The notes under the pieces are model-generated. The model was not told the origin of the DNA and made no database searches. It saw nothing but the letters and a program-made list of their open reading frames with translations. From Arcobacter acticola (GTDB lineage Bacteria > Campylobacterota > Campylobacteria > Campylobacterales > Arcobacteraceae), in assembly GCF_013177675.1 (NCBI RefSeq), contig NZ_CP042652.1:1426001-1490000 (forward strand): a stretch of 64,000 nucleotides of DNA, read 5' to 3'. Position 1 is the first letter of the stretch, and the number at the start of each line of letters is the position of its first letter. The position numbers and the translations under genes are program-made. Positions 28,465-36,935 of the stretch are shown one piece after another.

Positions 28465-29390
28465 TTACTTCCCCCTTCTTTTGTAGTTTTTCTATCTATT
28501 AAATCAACTATTAAATCAATTTTTTTATCGTTAAAATTTAATCCCATTTTTTCTTGTTCAGGTGTTGCAAAAGCTGGAATTCCATTTACTTCTAAAACTA
28601 TATATTTCTCTTTCTTTCTATCAAAAATAATATCAACACCGGCAATATCTAATCCTAAAGTTTTAGTAGCTTTTATTGCTAAATCAACAATTTCATCATT
28701 TGCTTCTCTTAAAAATACACTTCCACCACTAGTAACATTTGTTTTCCAATGACCAGTTGCTGCTTTTCTTCCATAACAAGCAACAAATTGTCCATCTACA
28801 ATATCTACTCTATAATCTGTATTATCATAATCAACATATTTTTCCACATAAAAATATTTAAGATTTATTTGACTTAAAAAAGGAATTAACATATTTAAAG
28901 CTTCAACACTGTCTATTTTTGTAACTCCCATTCCTCCCCAACCATCAGTTGGTTTGTAAACCATTTTCTCCCATTTTTTCATGATAGTATTTAATCTATG
29001 GGCATCATCACTATGACAAAGTTTATAATCAGCTGTTCTTATTCCATGTTTTCGTAAATAAAATGAGGTATGAAATTTGTCTTCACTTAACTCAAATGCT
29101 TCATAAGAGTTTATCATTGGAATTATTCTATTTAAGGCTTTGTATAAATAGACTTGATAAGGAGTTTGTTCTCCTGCATTATAAGAAAAAAATAGATCTA
29201 ATTTATCAAGTTTTACTTTTTTGTCTTTCATCTCATAAATAATATGGCCATTTTTCGCAATAGCATTTTTTAAATTTACATTTGCAAGAACATCAATTTC
29301 TCTATCTTTTAACAATTTAATCATTTTCTTTTGGATTTGTTCTCCACCACTATTTTGATATAACCACATACCAATATTTCTTTTTGCCAC
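28461..29390 (-). CDS. RimK-like ATP-grasp ligase
   Basis: A 309-residue ATP-dependent carboxylate-amine ligase. Conserved features are VYKPTDGWGGMG (Lys146 and the glycine loop), VDIIFD (Asp253) and VLEVNGIPAF (Glu267 and Asn269 for Mg). The fold is that of RimK, glutathione synthetase and related peptide ligases, which activate a carboxylate as acyl phosphate and join it to an amine. It overlaps the next ATP-grasp gene by 4 bases and begins 11 bases after the M20 gene remnant. The substrates are unknown. Confidence 0.85.
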   Translation of the reverse strand: MAKRNIGMWLYQNSGGEQIQKKMIKLLKDREIDVLANVNLKNAIAKNGHIIYEMKDKKVKLDKLDLFFSYNAGEQTPYQVYLYKALNRIIPMINSYEAFELSEDKFHTSFYLRKHGIRTADYKLCHSDDAHRLNTIMKKWEKMVYKPTDGWGGMGVTKIDSVEALNMLIPFLSQINLKYFYVEKYVDYDNTDYRVDIVDGQFVACYGRKAATGHWKTNVTSGGSVFLREANDEIVDLAIKATKTLGLDIAGVDIIFDRKKEKYIVLEVNGIPAFATPEQEKMGLNFNDKKIDLIVDLIDRKTTKEGGSK

Positions 29391-29401
29391 TTTGTCCCCT
29401 T

Positions 29402-29937
29402 TTATAAATTTGTTTGAAAATGATTTAAGATTTTTGTCATTAGCTCTATTCTTGATTTAAAACTACTTTTTAAGGCTCTCTCTTTTACTGTATGATCTCC
29501 ATCACCAAAAGGCCCAAAACCATCAAGTGTTATTACTCCACAACTAGCAATTATGTTTGCATCACTAACGCCACCTCTTTTTTCTGTTAAAATTTTTGTA
29601 TTTGTAATATTTTCAAGTAAACTAATAAACTCTAATTGATTTTTATTTTCTTCCATTACATCTCTTTGAATACCACCACTTAAAGTTGATTTTGTACCAT
29701 TTACGTAAGATTTATTTACAATTTGTTCTATAGAGTTTAAAACACGATTTTTTTCATTATTTGAGGTATATCTAAGCTCTAATAAAAGTTCACATTTTGG
29801 AGAGATAGTATTAGCACCAATTCCACCTGTTATTTTTCCAACATTTACAGTGGTTTGTAGTTCTAAATTTGTGAGTTTTACTAATTCTTGTAGTTTATAA
29901 GAAGCTTCTAAATTGGCATCAATACCTTTTGAGTAGT
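29402..29937 (-). pseudogene. 3' part of an IS-disrupted M20 peptidase gene
   Basis: This part encodes the C-terminal half (about 177 residues from SKGIDANLEA onward) of an M20 glutamate carboxypeptidase-like metallopeptidase. It includes much of the dimerisation domain and the last metal His in GDGDHTVKERAL. It is separated from its 5' half by the IS at 29938-31197. Removing the IS and one 10-bp repeat restores an in-frame gene of 364 codons. An ORF starting at a TTG inside the IS end (29944) stays open but lacks most metal ligands. Confidence 0.85.
29928..29937. repeat. Target-site duplication of the IS (left copy)
   Basis: TTTGAGTAGT flanks the IS here and again at 31198-31207, inside M20 coding sequence. 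A 10-bp duplication is in the range known for ISAs1-family elements. Confidence 0.85.
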
Positions 29938-31197
29938 ACTCCAATCCACTAAAAACAAATTTTTAATAATAATCCTAAAGTAGTATCTAAATCCCATCTG
30001 TTTTCTAATAACTGATTTTTGATAGATTTAACTTTATTTAGGTGTAGAATATTTATAACAAAGCTTCTTAATATTGTCATAGTCATTGGATTTATATTTG
30101 CAGTATGTAAATCTTCATAAAGTGATTTATCTTTATAAAAGTGCATTGTCTCCACTTTCCAATGATTGAGTTGAAGATTATGGAAAAATTCTGCACTATT
30201 TTTAAAGTTTGCAATTGCAAATGATGTTGTTACTATTTCTTTTATCTCACCTGTTTTTTTATTATTTGAGTATATTGTTTTATCAATTTTAATTATAGTT
30301 TTTATATGTGTCATTCCATTATGGTAAAAGCAACTATCATTTGTAAAAGTAGACACTTTTCTTTGAACAAGATATTTACTTTCTTGTTTTAACGAAGATA
30401 TATAGATATCTGTAGGTATTTGTGTATCGGATATTTTAATAGCTTTTTGCAAAAGCTTTTTTTGATTTCCTTTTAATTTAGAATAATACTTATTATCATT
30501 TGTCTTTTCAATTTTATCAAGTGTTTTTTTTACTATTCATAGCATCAAAGGTATATATAAAGCTATCATCTAATTCATCAATAAGTTCTCTTAATGCGGG
30601 TACTTCATTTGATTTTTCTACAATTTTTTTATGAGCTAATATTATTCCACTATTTGCTAATACTGCATTTAGTACTTGTGTTGATTGTTTTGCATTTACA
30701 CTACTACCATTCATAACTTTACCATCAACAGCTAATTGTGGTAAATTAGAAGTATCAACCAATTCATTTATCCATATTCTAAAAACTTTTTCTAACTCTA
30801 GATAATTAACTTCAGCTAAAATCTCTGCAATAGCACTTCTTCCTGGTGTTTTTATAAACTCTACACCTAAAAGTTTTTTAATTTTATCATCTTGAATATG
30901 CTTTGTAATCCATACCCATATCTCTTTATAATTAACTGCTCCCATTAATTGTGCAATAACTGACAAAAACAAAATATGTTCCAATTTATGAAGTTTACCT
31001 TGACCTTTTCTATGATCTGGTATCTCACCTAATAGTTGCAATAATCTATTTTTAGAAGCTATTTCCTTATAACCTTTTTTAGATCTTTTCTCTGCTAATT
31101 TCTCTCTAAATCTATTTGCCATAATATCTCTTTTTTATGCTTATTATAGCTGATTTTATCTATTTACTTAATTAAGAGTTTTTGGTGGATGAGGATA
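29938..31197 (-). mobile_element. ISAs1-family insertion sequence, 1260 bp
   Basis: The element lies inside an M20 peptidase gene and is flanked by a 10-bp direct repeat. Imperfect terminal inverted repeats are visible: ATCCACTAAAAAC at 29944-29956 against the complement of 31178-31190 (ATCCACCAAAAAC), one mismatch in 13, each 6-7 bases from the element end. It carries one transposase gene, frameshifted at an A8 run. Base composition resembles the host. It is oriented in the same direction as the interrupted operon. Confidence 0.88.
29949..31122 (-). pseudogene. ISAs1-type transposase, split by a frameshift at A8
   Basis: The transposase begins at ATG 31122 (MANRFREKLAEKRSKKGYKE). The first frame covers 201 codons, ending at 30517 after FDAMNSKKNT. 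The same protein resumes in another frame (KLLQKAIKISDTQ ... NHWKVETMHFYKD ... LLLKICF), ending at 29949. Together they match a full DDE transposase: VDGK and TFDAMN supply the two Asp, and the NHWKVE region the Glu. The break is an A8 run on the coding strand (30524-30531), where A7 would keep the frame. It may be a true mutation or a transcriptional-slippage site. Confidence 0.85.
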
Positions 31198-31207
31198 TTT
31201 GAGTAGT
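31198..31207. repeat. Target-site duplication of the IS (right copy)
   Basis: TTTGAGTAGT, identical to 29928-29937. Confidence 0.85.
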
Positions 31208-31766
31208 GATTACCAGCATGGCTTGCTAATCCTTCAATTGATATATTAAAAGTTCCAACACCTTTTCTTTGTGTTACAACTTCATATTTTTCACCTGCTG
31301 CTTCAAAAACAAAACAATAATCATAGTTATTTGCAATTGATTTTGTGATTTCTTTTGAGTCATCACTTCCAGTTTCTTCATCTGATACAAGTAAAAAATC
31401 AATATTAAAGATTTCGCCATTTTGTTCAAAAATATTTCTAAGAGCTTGTAAAGCTACAATATTTCCACCTTTCATATCACAAGCACCAGGTCCATAAACC
31501 CAAGTCTCATCTTGGCTAAAGCCTTCAAAACTATTAGGTGGGAAAACAGTATCATTGTGGCCTAAAAATAGTATTTTTTTTCCAGTTTTTGTAGGTGTAG
31601 AAAAAAGTAGATGATTACCTATATTCTCTCTTTTGTATGTTAATAGAGAAAAACCTAATTCTCTCAACCAATTTGTCATTATAATACCCACTTCATCTAC
31701 ACCATTTTTATTTTTAGTATAAGAGTTGATATTTATGATTTTTTCTAAATCTTTTAAATAATCCAT
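31198..31766 (-). pseudogene. 5' part of an IS-disrupted M20 peptidase gene
   Basis: Residues 1-189 carry the metal ligands of an M20 (CPG2-like) peptidase: LFLGHND (His70, Asp72), GACDMKGG (Asp97), DEETG (Glu130, Glu131), FEAAGE and ASHAGNHYS (His183). Translation now runs into the IS and stops at 31164, adding 11 foreign residues. Family members remove C-terminal Glu or other residues from conjugates. The gene headed the operon of two ATP-grasp ligases and an M14 peptidase, so its loss probably impairs that system unless the IS permits read-through. Confidence 0.85.
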
Positions 31767-31776
31767 GAATAATCCA

Positions 31777-31782
31777 ATTATA
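31777..31782 (-). promoter_or_regulatory. -10 box of the M20/ATP-grasp operon
   Basis: A perfect TATAAT on the minus strand ends 10 bases before the ATG at 31766, giving a very short 5' UTR. The 17-bp direct repeats at 31808-31860 lie just upstream of the expected -35 position. Confidence 0.5.
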
Positions 31783-31807
31783 AAGTGAAGAATTCTAATT
31801 ATTAAAG

Positions 31808-31860
31808 ATTACAATTAAGAAACAATTACAATTAAGAAACAATTACAATTAAATTACAAG
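31808..31860. repeat. 17-bp direct repeats upstream of the M20/ATP-grasp operon promoter
   Basis: ATTACAATTAAGAAACA occurs exactly twice (31808-31824, 31825-31841), followed by a partial copy (31842-31852) and a further ATTACAA (31853-31859). There are no spacers, so it is not a CRISPR. Placement upstream of the -35 region suggests a regulator-binding array. Confidence 0.75.
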
Positions 31861-31897
31861 TTGAGAGAAAAAGAGTTTTTTTATTAAGTGAGTGAAA

Positions 31898-31921
31898 ATT
31901 AAGGTGGAAATCCACCTTAAT
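31898..31921 (-). terminator. Rho-independent terminator of argG
   Basis: A stem TTAAGGTGG/CCACCTTAA (31899-31907 with 31912-31920, plus one more pair) with an AAAT loop, four bases after the argG stop codon. On the minus strand it is followed by TTTTC. Confidence 0.7.
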
Positions 31922-31924
31922 AAA

Positions 31925-33166
31925 TTATTTTCTATTTGGGTTTTTACCAGCGATGATAAATCTTAAAGCATTTAATCTAATAAATCCTTCTGCATCTTTT
32001 TGATTATAAACTTCATCTTTTTCAAAAGTTGAATATGCATCATCATATAAAGAGTTAACTGATTCTCTTCCCACAACCATAACATTACCCTTGTAAAGTT
32101 TAACTCTTACATCACCCTCAACATTTTTTTGAGTTGCGTCAATAGCAGCTTGTAACATTTCTCTTTCAGGTGAGAACCAATAACCTTGGTAGATTAATTT
32201 AGCATATTTTGGCATTAACTCATCTTTTAAGTGTGCAGCTTCTCTATCTAAACAAATAGACTCAATTGCTCTATGAGCTTTTAACATAATAGTTCCACCT
32301 GGAGTTTCGTAACAACCTCTAGCTTTCATTCCAACATATCTATTTTCAACAATATCAACTCTTCCAATACCGTGTTTATTTCCATATTGATTTAATTTTT
32401 CAAGTAAAGTTGCAGGTGACATTTGCTCACCATTTAATGCAATTGGATCTCCATTTTTATATGTTAATGTTAAATACTCAGCTTCATCAGGTGCTAATTC
32501 AGGAGGTGTAGTCCATAACCACATTGATTCTTCAGGCTCATTAGATGGGTTTTCTAAATGTAAACCTTCATAAGAAATATGTAATAAATTTGCATCCATA
32601 GAATAAGGGCTAATTGCAGGATTACCATCTTTATCAAGGTGTTTTTGAGCAATTTCAATACCATGTTTTCTTGCATATTCAAGTAAACTTTCTCTTGAGT
32701 TTAATTCCCATTCTCTCCAAGGAGCGATAACTTTAATATCAGGTCTAAGTGCTAGTGCACCAATTTCAAATCTAACTTGGTCATTACCTTTTCCAGTTGC
32801 ACCATGAGATACAGCATCTGCACCTGTTTCATTTGCAATATCAATAAGTTTTTTTGCAATTAAAGGACGTGCAATTGAAGTTCCTAATAAATATTCACCT
32901 TCATAAATAGCATTTGCTCTAAACATAGGGAAAACATAATCTTTTACAAACTCTTCTTTAATGTCTAAAATAAAAACATTTTCTGGTTTAATTCCACAAG
33001 CTATTGCTTTAACTCTAGCTGGTTCAACTTCTTCCCCTTGACCTAAATCAGCCGTAAAAGTAATAACTTCTGCTTTGTATTCATCTTGAAGCCATTTTAA
33101 AATAATAGAAGTATCTAAACCACCACTATAAGCTAAAACTACTTTTTTAACATCTTTTTTACTCAT
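31925..33166 (-). CDS. argG: Argininosuccinate synthase
   Basis: A 413-residue enzyme of arginine synthesis joining citrulline and aspartate with ATP. The PP-loop AYSGGLDTS opens the protein, and the [15 protein letters not shown] and [14 protein letters not shown] signatures are intact. Length is typical of the short bacterial class (about 400). It is a single gene with its own terminator. Its divergent neighbour is the S4-domain gene. Confidence 0.97.
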   Translation of the reverse strand: MSKKDVKKVVLAYSGGLDTSIILKWLQDEYKAEVITFTADLGQGEEVEPARVKAIACGIKPENVFILDIKEEFVKDYVFPMFRANAIYEGEYLLGTSIARPLIAKKLIDIANETGADAVSHGATGKGNDQVRFEIGALALRPDIKVIAPWREWELNSRESLLEYARKHGIEIAQKHLDKDGNPAISPYSMDANLLHISYEGLHLENPSNEPEESMWLWTTPPELAPDEAEYLTLTYKNGDPIALNGEQMSPATLLEKLNQYGNKHGIGRVDIVENRYVGMKARGCYETPGGTIMLKAHRAIESICLDREAAHLKDELMPKYAKLIYQGYWFSPEREMLQAAIDATQKNVEGDVRVKLYKGNVMVVGRESVNSLYDDAYSTFEKDEVYNQKDAEGFIRLNALRFIIAGKNPNRK

Positions 33167-33220
33167 AAATATATCCTATGCTTACGTTATTTTTAAGGCA
33201 TCATTTTATCAAAGTTTTGC

Positions 33221-33226
33221 TATAAT
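33221..33226 (+). promoter_or_regulatory. -10 box of the S4/trpD operon; predicts a leaderless mRNA
   Basis: A perfect TATAAT ends 7 bases before the ATG at 33234, with no ribosome binding site in the gap. Confidence 0.6.
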
Positions 33227-33233
33227 TTTCTTT

Positions 33234-33482
33234 ATGAGAATAGATAAATTTTTAAATGCCGTTAATATTACAAAACGAAGAGCAGTTGCAGAAGATATGC
33301 TAGAACACAAAGTTGTTTTTATAAATGACTTAGCTGTTAAAAAAGCAAAAGAGGTTAAAGTTGGAGATATTATAGAAATTAAATATCTTGAAAGAAGTGA
33401 TAAGTTCAAGGTATTACAAATTCCAACAACAAAATCAACACCCAAATCAAAAATAGATGAATATGTACAAAGGATAGACTAA
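33234..33482 (+). CDS. Small S4-domain RNA-binding protein
   Basis: An 82-residue protein that is essentially one S4 domain (MRIDKFLNAVNITKRRAVAEDML ... VGDIIEIKY) of the HslR/RqcP-like type, which binds structured rRNA or tRNA. Members act in rescue of stalled 50S subunits or related ribosome functions; which applies here is not clear. The first gene of an operon with trpD, tsaE and lptB; trpD starts 1 base after its stop. Confidence 0.88.
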   Translation: MRIDKFLNAVNITKRRAVAEDMLEHKVVFINDLAVKKAKEVKVGDIIEIKYLERSDKFKVLQIPTTKSTPKSKIDEYVQRID

Positions 33483-33483
33483 A

Positions 33484-34467
33484 ATGTTCAACGCAGCAAA
33501 ACTTAAATTTGATGATATTTTTGAAAATAGATTATCTGCTGAAGAAGTAAAAGAGTATTTGATTGAGTTATATGAAAGAGGTGAAACAGCAGCTGAAATA
33601 GCAGGTGCTGCTAGCGCTATGAGAGATCATATGATACCTTTACCTGTTCATTATGATTTAAAAGAAAAACTAATTGACAATTGTGGAACAGGAGGAGATA
33701 AATCAAACTCTTTTAATGTTTCAAGTACTGTTTCAATATTACTTGCTGCATGCGGTTCTTATGTTGCAAAACATGGAAATAGAAGTATTACTAGTAAAAG
33801 TGGAAGTGCTGATATGCTAGAAGCTATAGGAGTTAATTTAAACCTTAGTTTAGAAAATAGTGCAAAAATGCTAGAAGAAACTGGATTTACTTTTATGTTT
33901 GCACAAAATCATCATCCATGCATGAAACATATTATGCCTATTAGAAAATCAATACCACATAGAACAATATTTAATATTTTGGGACCTTTATCAAATCCAG
34001 CAACTGTATCAAAACAGTTAATAGGAGTATTTGATAAATCATATATAAATAAACTAGCATATGCTTTAGATATGTTAGATACAAAAAGATCTATGATTGT
34101 ATCTTCAAATGATGGAATGGATGAAATCTCAATTTCAGATATAACATATGCAAGTAGTATATACAATGGTAAAATTGAAGACTTCGAAATAAATCCTGAA
34201 GATTATGGTATGCAATTAAGTGATAAAAGTGAAATTATAGGTGGTGATGCAAAGTTTAATGCAAAACTAACTAGTGATTTATTATCAAAAAAACTTATTG
34301 GTGCAAAATTAAACATAGTTTTATTAAATGCAGCTGCAGCTTTAATCGTAGATGAAAAAGCAAGAGATTTTAAAGATGGTATTGATATGGCAAAAGAAGC
34401 TATTATTAGTGGAGCTGCTAAAGATAAACTAGCTCAAATTATCAAAGTATCAAATCAGTTAAGTTAG
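33484..34467 (+). CDS. trpD: Anthranilate phosphoribosyltransferase
   Basis: A 327-residue enzyme of tryptophan synthesis that joins anthranilate and PRPP. The PRPP loop DNCGTGGDKSNSFNVSS, KHGNRSITSKSGSAD and the anthranilate-side residues in HHPCMKHIMPIRKSI are intact. It lacks the fused TrpG found in some species. It sits in a mixed operon, away from trpB and other trp genes, a layout that argues against attenuation of a single trp operon here. Confidence 0.95.
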   Translation: MFNAAKLKFDDIFENRLSAEEVKEYLIELYERGETAAEIAGAASAMRDHMIPLPVHYDLKEKLIDNCGTGGDKSNSFNVSSTVSILLAACGSYVAKHGNRSITSKSGSADMLEAIGVNLNLSLENSAKMLEETGFTFMFAQNHHPCMKHIMPIRKSIPHRTIFNILGPLSNPATVSKQLIGVFDKSYINKLAYALDMLDTKRSMIVSSNDGMDEISISDITYASSIYNGKIEDFEINPEDYGMQLSDKSEIIGGDAKFNAKLTSDLLSKKLIGAKLNIVLLNAAAALIVDEKARDFKDGIDMAKEAIISGAAKDKLAQIIKVSNQLS

Positions 34468-34475
34468 GATTTTTT

Positions 34476-34892
34476 TTGCAGAAAACTTTTGAATTAGAAC
34501 TAAATAAACTAGAAGAACTTACTACTTATTTAATAGAATTATTAAAAGATGATAACTATATAGTTATTTTACGAGGTGACTTAGCAAGCGGTAAAACTAC
34601 CCTTGTTAAAAATTATCTAAAAGCTTTGAACTTAGATGATTTAGTTACTTCTCCTACTTTTTCCCTACAAGCTATTTATTCTGAAAATATTTTTCATTAT
34701 GACGTTTATAATAAAACATTAAATGAATTTATTTCATTAGGAATGCTAGAAGAGTTTGAAAAAGATGGAACTCACTTTATAGAGTGGGGTGATGAAAAAC
34801 TAGAAGAAATATTAAAAGATTATGGATATAACGTGATTTTAATAGAAATTGAAAAGAAAGATAATAAGAGGTTATATAAAATAAATGCATAA
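34476..34892 (+). CDS. tsaE: tRNA threonylcarbamoyladenosine synthesis ATPase TsaE
   Basis: A 138-residue ATPase that works with TsaD and TsaB in making t6A37 of tRNA. The Walker A motif GDLASGKTTLVK lies near residue 34, SPTFSLQAIY near 61 and HYDVYN near 73. The TTG start has an AGGA site. The stop overlaps the start of lptB by 8 bases. Confidence 0.93.
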   Translation: MQKTFELELNKLEELTTYLIELLKDDNYIVILRGDLASGKTTLVKNYLKALNLDDLVTSPTFSLQAIYSENIFHYDVYNKTLNEFISLGMLEEFEKDGTHFIEWGDEKLEEILKDYGYNVILIEIEKKDNKRLYKINA

Positions 34893-35607
34893 ATTACATA
34901 TAAAAGATATTACAAAAATAATCAAAAAAACTCAGATATTGCATGGTATTTCACTAGAAGTTAATTCAGGAGAAATTGTAGGATTATTAGGACCAAATGG
35001 TGCTGGAAAAACTACAACATTTTATACTGTTTGTGGCTTAGTAAAACCAACAGCTGGAAATGTTTATTTTGACGATAAAGATATAACTTCATTGCCATTA
35101 CATAAAAGAGCATTAAAAGGAATAGGTTATTTACCTCAAGAATCTTCAATCTTCAAAGATTTATCAGTTGAAGATAATCTAATGCTTGCTGCTGAAATTG
35201 TTACAAAAGATAAAAATGAACAAATAAAACGTGTAGAAGAATTATTAGAAATTTTTAATATTGAGCCAATTAGACAAAGAAAAGGTGTTTCACTTTCAGG
35301 TGGAGAGAGAAGAAGAACGGAAATTGCAAGAGCACTTGTATCAAAACCAAAATTCTTACTTCTTGATGAACCTTTTGCAGGGGTTGATCCAATTGCTGTT
35401 AAAGATATTCAAGAGATTATTCATCAGTTAACAAAAATAGATATTGGTGTATTAATAACAGACCATAATGTAAGAGAAACACTAGAAATTTGTGATAGAG
35501 CCTATGTTATGAAAGCAGGAGCATTGTTAGCTAGTGGAACAAGCGATGAAATAAGAAATGATTCAAAGGTTAGAGAACACTATTTAGGTGAAAATTTCAA
35601 CTTCTAA
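34885..35607 (+). CDS. lptB: LPS export ABC transporter ATPase LptB
   Basis: A 240-residue ATPase that powers lipopolysaccharide extraction from the inner membrane with LptFG. Walker A GPNGAGKTTTFY, the signature LSGGERRRTEIARAL, Walker B FLLLDEPFAGVDP and the H-loop ITDHNVRETL are all present. The LptB-specific pattern PLHKRALKGIGYLPQE is clear. It is the last gene of the operon, and a hairpin follows at 35607-35631. Confidence 0.95.
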   Translation: MHKLHIKDITKIIKKTQILHGISLEVNSGEIVGLLGPNGAGKTTTFYTVCGLVKPTAGNVYFDDKDITSLPLHKRALKGIGYLPQESSIFKDLSVEDNLMLAAEIVTKDKNEQIKRVEELLEIFNIEPIRQRKGVSLSGGERRRTEIARALVSKPKFLLLDEPFAGVDPIAVKDIQEIIHQLTKIDIGVLITDHNVRETLEICDRAYVMKAGALLASGTSDEIRNDSKVREHYLGENFNF

Positions 35608-35631
35608 GTAATAGCTTATCTTGCTATTACT
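35607..35631. terminator. Hairpin between lptB and the convergent GGDEF gene
   Basis: A 9-bp stem AGTAATAGC/GCTATTACT (35607-35615 with 35623-35631) with a 7-base loop. It overlaps the last codons of the minus-strand gene. It has a weak T tract. Confidence 0.45.
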
Positions 35632-36935
35632 ACGCTTTTGCCTCTATTTTTACTTTCAAATAACAATTTATTTACCCTTGACATAAAAGTTTTTTCGTCA
35701 TCTTCTTCTTTTAATTCAGATACTCCAAAATTTGCACTTAGTTTTAATTGTTTTTCTGTAAATAAGTGCTCAAATACTGTGTTATTTATTTTATTAGCAA
35801 CAATTTGTGCACCTTCTAGGTTTGTTTGAGGAAGTAGTATTAAAAACTCTTCTCCTCCCCATCTAGCTGATATATCTTGTTCTCTAATACAATTTGACAT
35901 AATTTGTGAAATTTCTTTTAGTATGATATCTCCAATTGAAGATTTATTTATTTCAATTATCTCTCTAAATTCATATATGTCAAAAAGTATAATAGATAAA
36001 TCATTTTTATATCTTTTAGATCTTTTTACTTCTTTTTCATAAAATTCATCAAATTTATTTTTATTAAACAGTCCTGTTATCTTGTCATGGCTTGATTGAT
36101 ATTCTAATAAATTTGCTTTTTCTTTTATACTTGTAATATCTGTTAATGAAAAAATATAATAGTGCTCTTTATTCTCATAATAATCTATATTTATAGTAAA
36201 TAATCTCTCTTCATTTTTATGATTTTTGATTTTGACAATTCTATCAATTTCAGGTAATTCTTTAATATATTTTAGCCAACACTCTTGTTTTTCCATTTGA
36301 TTTCTTGTAATAAAACCAAATTCTTCATGAAAAAGATCAAAGATATCTTTTTTAGCTTCTTTAAATTTTTCAAAACTTTCAATTCCAAAGAATTCTAGAA
36401 ATTTCTTATTTATGTTTGTAATTTCTTCTTTATTAGTAACTATAACAATATTCTCTTGAGCATCTAAAATAGAATTTATCTTTTCTATTTCCATTTCTAT
36501 TTTACTCTCAAGGGATAAGTTTAGGGTAACAAGCTCTTTTTTTAAGAAAATTGGCTCAATCGCTTTTGTTATACTTTCAATTAACTGGTATAAATCAATA
36601 GGTTTCATGGCATAAGTACTAACCCCTACATCAATAGCTTTTTTTAAAAAATCAGTATCATTATGAGCACTTGTTACAACTATAGGTATTTCTTTATTTA
36701 GTTCTCTTATTTTCTCACACATAGCAATACCATTCATTTTTGGCATATTAATATCTGTAACTATTAAATCTATGGTATTTATATTTTCTTTATACAAATC
36801 TAAGCCATCTTGGCCATTTTCTGCTGTGAAAACATTTTTTAGTAAAGATGATAGTAATTTTGATGTGAACTCTCTTACATCACTCTCATCTTCTACGTAT
36901 AAAATTGATATGTTTTTTAAAATTTCTTTATTCAT
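35616..36935 (-). CDS. Response regulator with PAS and active GGDEF (diguanylate cyclase)
   Basis: A 439-residue protein. Receiver domain (about 5-125) with VEDESD and phospho-acceptor Asp in IVTDINMPKMNG, a coiled coil, a PAS domain (about 165-270), and a GGDEF domain (about 285-439) with intact GGEEF (360-364) and an inhibitory RxxD site (REQD, 351-354). It should make c-di-GMP when phosphorylated and be product-inhibited. It overlaps the upstream EAL gene by 8 bases, so both are made together. Confidence 0.9.
   Translation of the reverse strand: MNKEILKNISILYVEDESDVREFTSKLLSSLLKNVFTAENGQDGLDLYKENINTIDLIVTDINMPKMNGIAMCEKIRELNKEIPIVVTSAHNDTDFLKKAIDVGVSTYAMKPIDLYQLIESITKAIEPIFLKKELVTLNLSLESKIEMEIEKINSILDAQENIVIVTNKEEITNINKKFLEFFGIESFEKFKEAKKDIFDLFHEEFGFITRNQMEKQECWLKYIKELPEIDRIVKIKNHKNEERLFTINIDYYENKEHYYIFSLTDITSIKEKANLLEYQSSHDKITGLFNKNKFDEFYEKEVKRSKRYKNDLSIILFDIYEFREIIEINKSSIGDIILKEISQIMSNCIREQDISARWGGEEFLILLPQTNLEGAQIVANKINNTVFEHLFTEKQLKLSANFGVSELKEEDDEKTFMSRVNKLLFESKNRGKSVVIAR

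Noticed and set aside
29402-29944. C-terminal M20 part as an independent small gene
   Set aside because: It starts from a TTG inside the IS end and lacks most metal ligands. It is better read as half of a split gene.
30517-30540. Programmed -1 ribosomal frameshift in the transposase
   Set aside because: Restoring the frame needs removal of one A (or +1 shift), not a classic -1 slip, and no stimulatory structure is obvious. Transcriptional slippage is kept as an option.
31808-31860. CRISPR-like repeat array
   Set aside because: Repeat units are contiguous with no spacers and only 17 bp long, and no cas gene is near.
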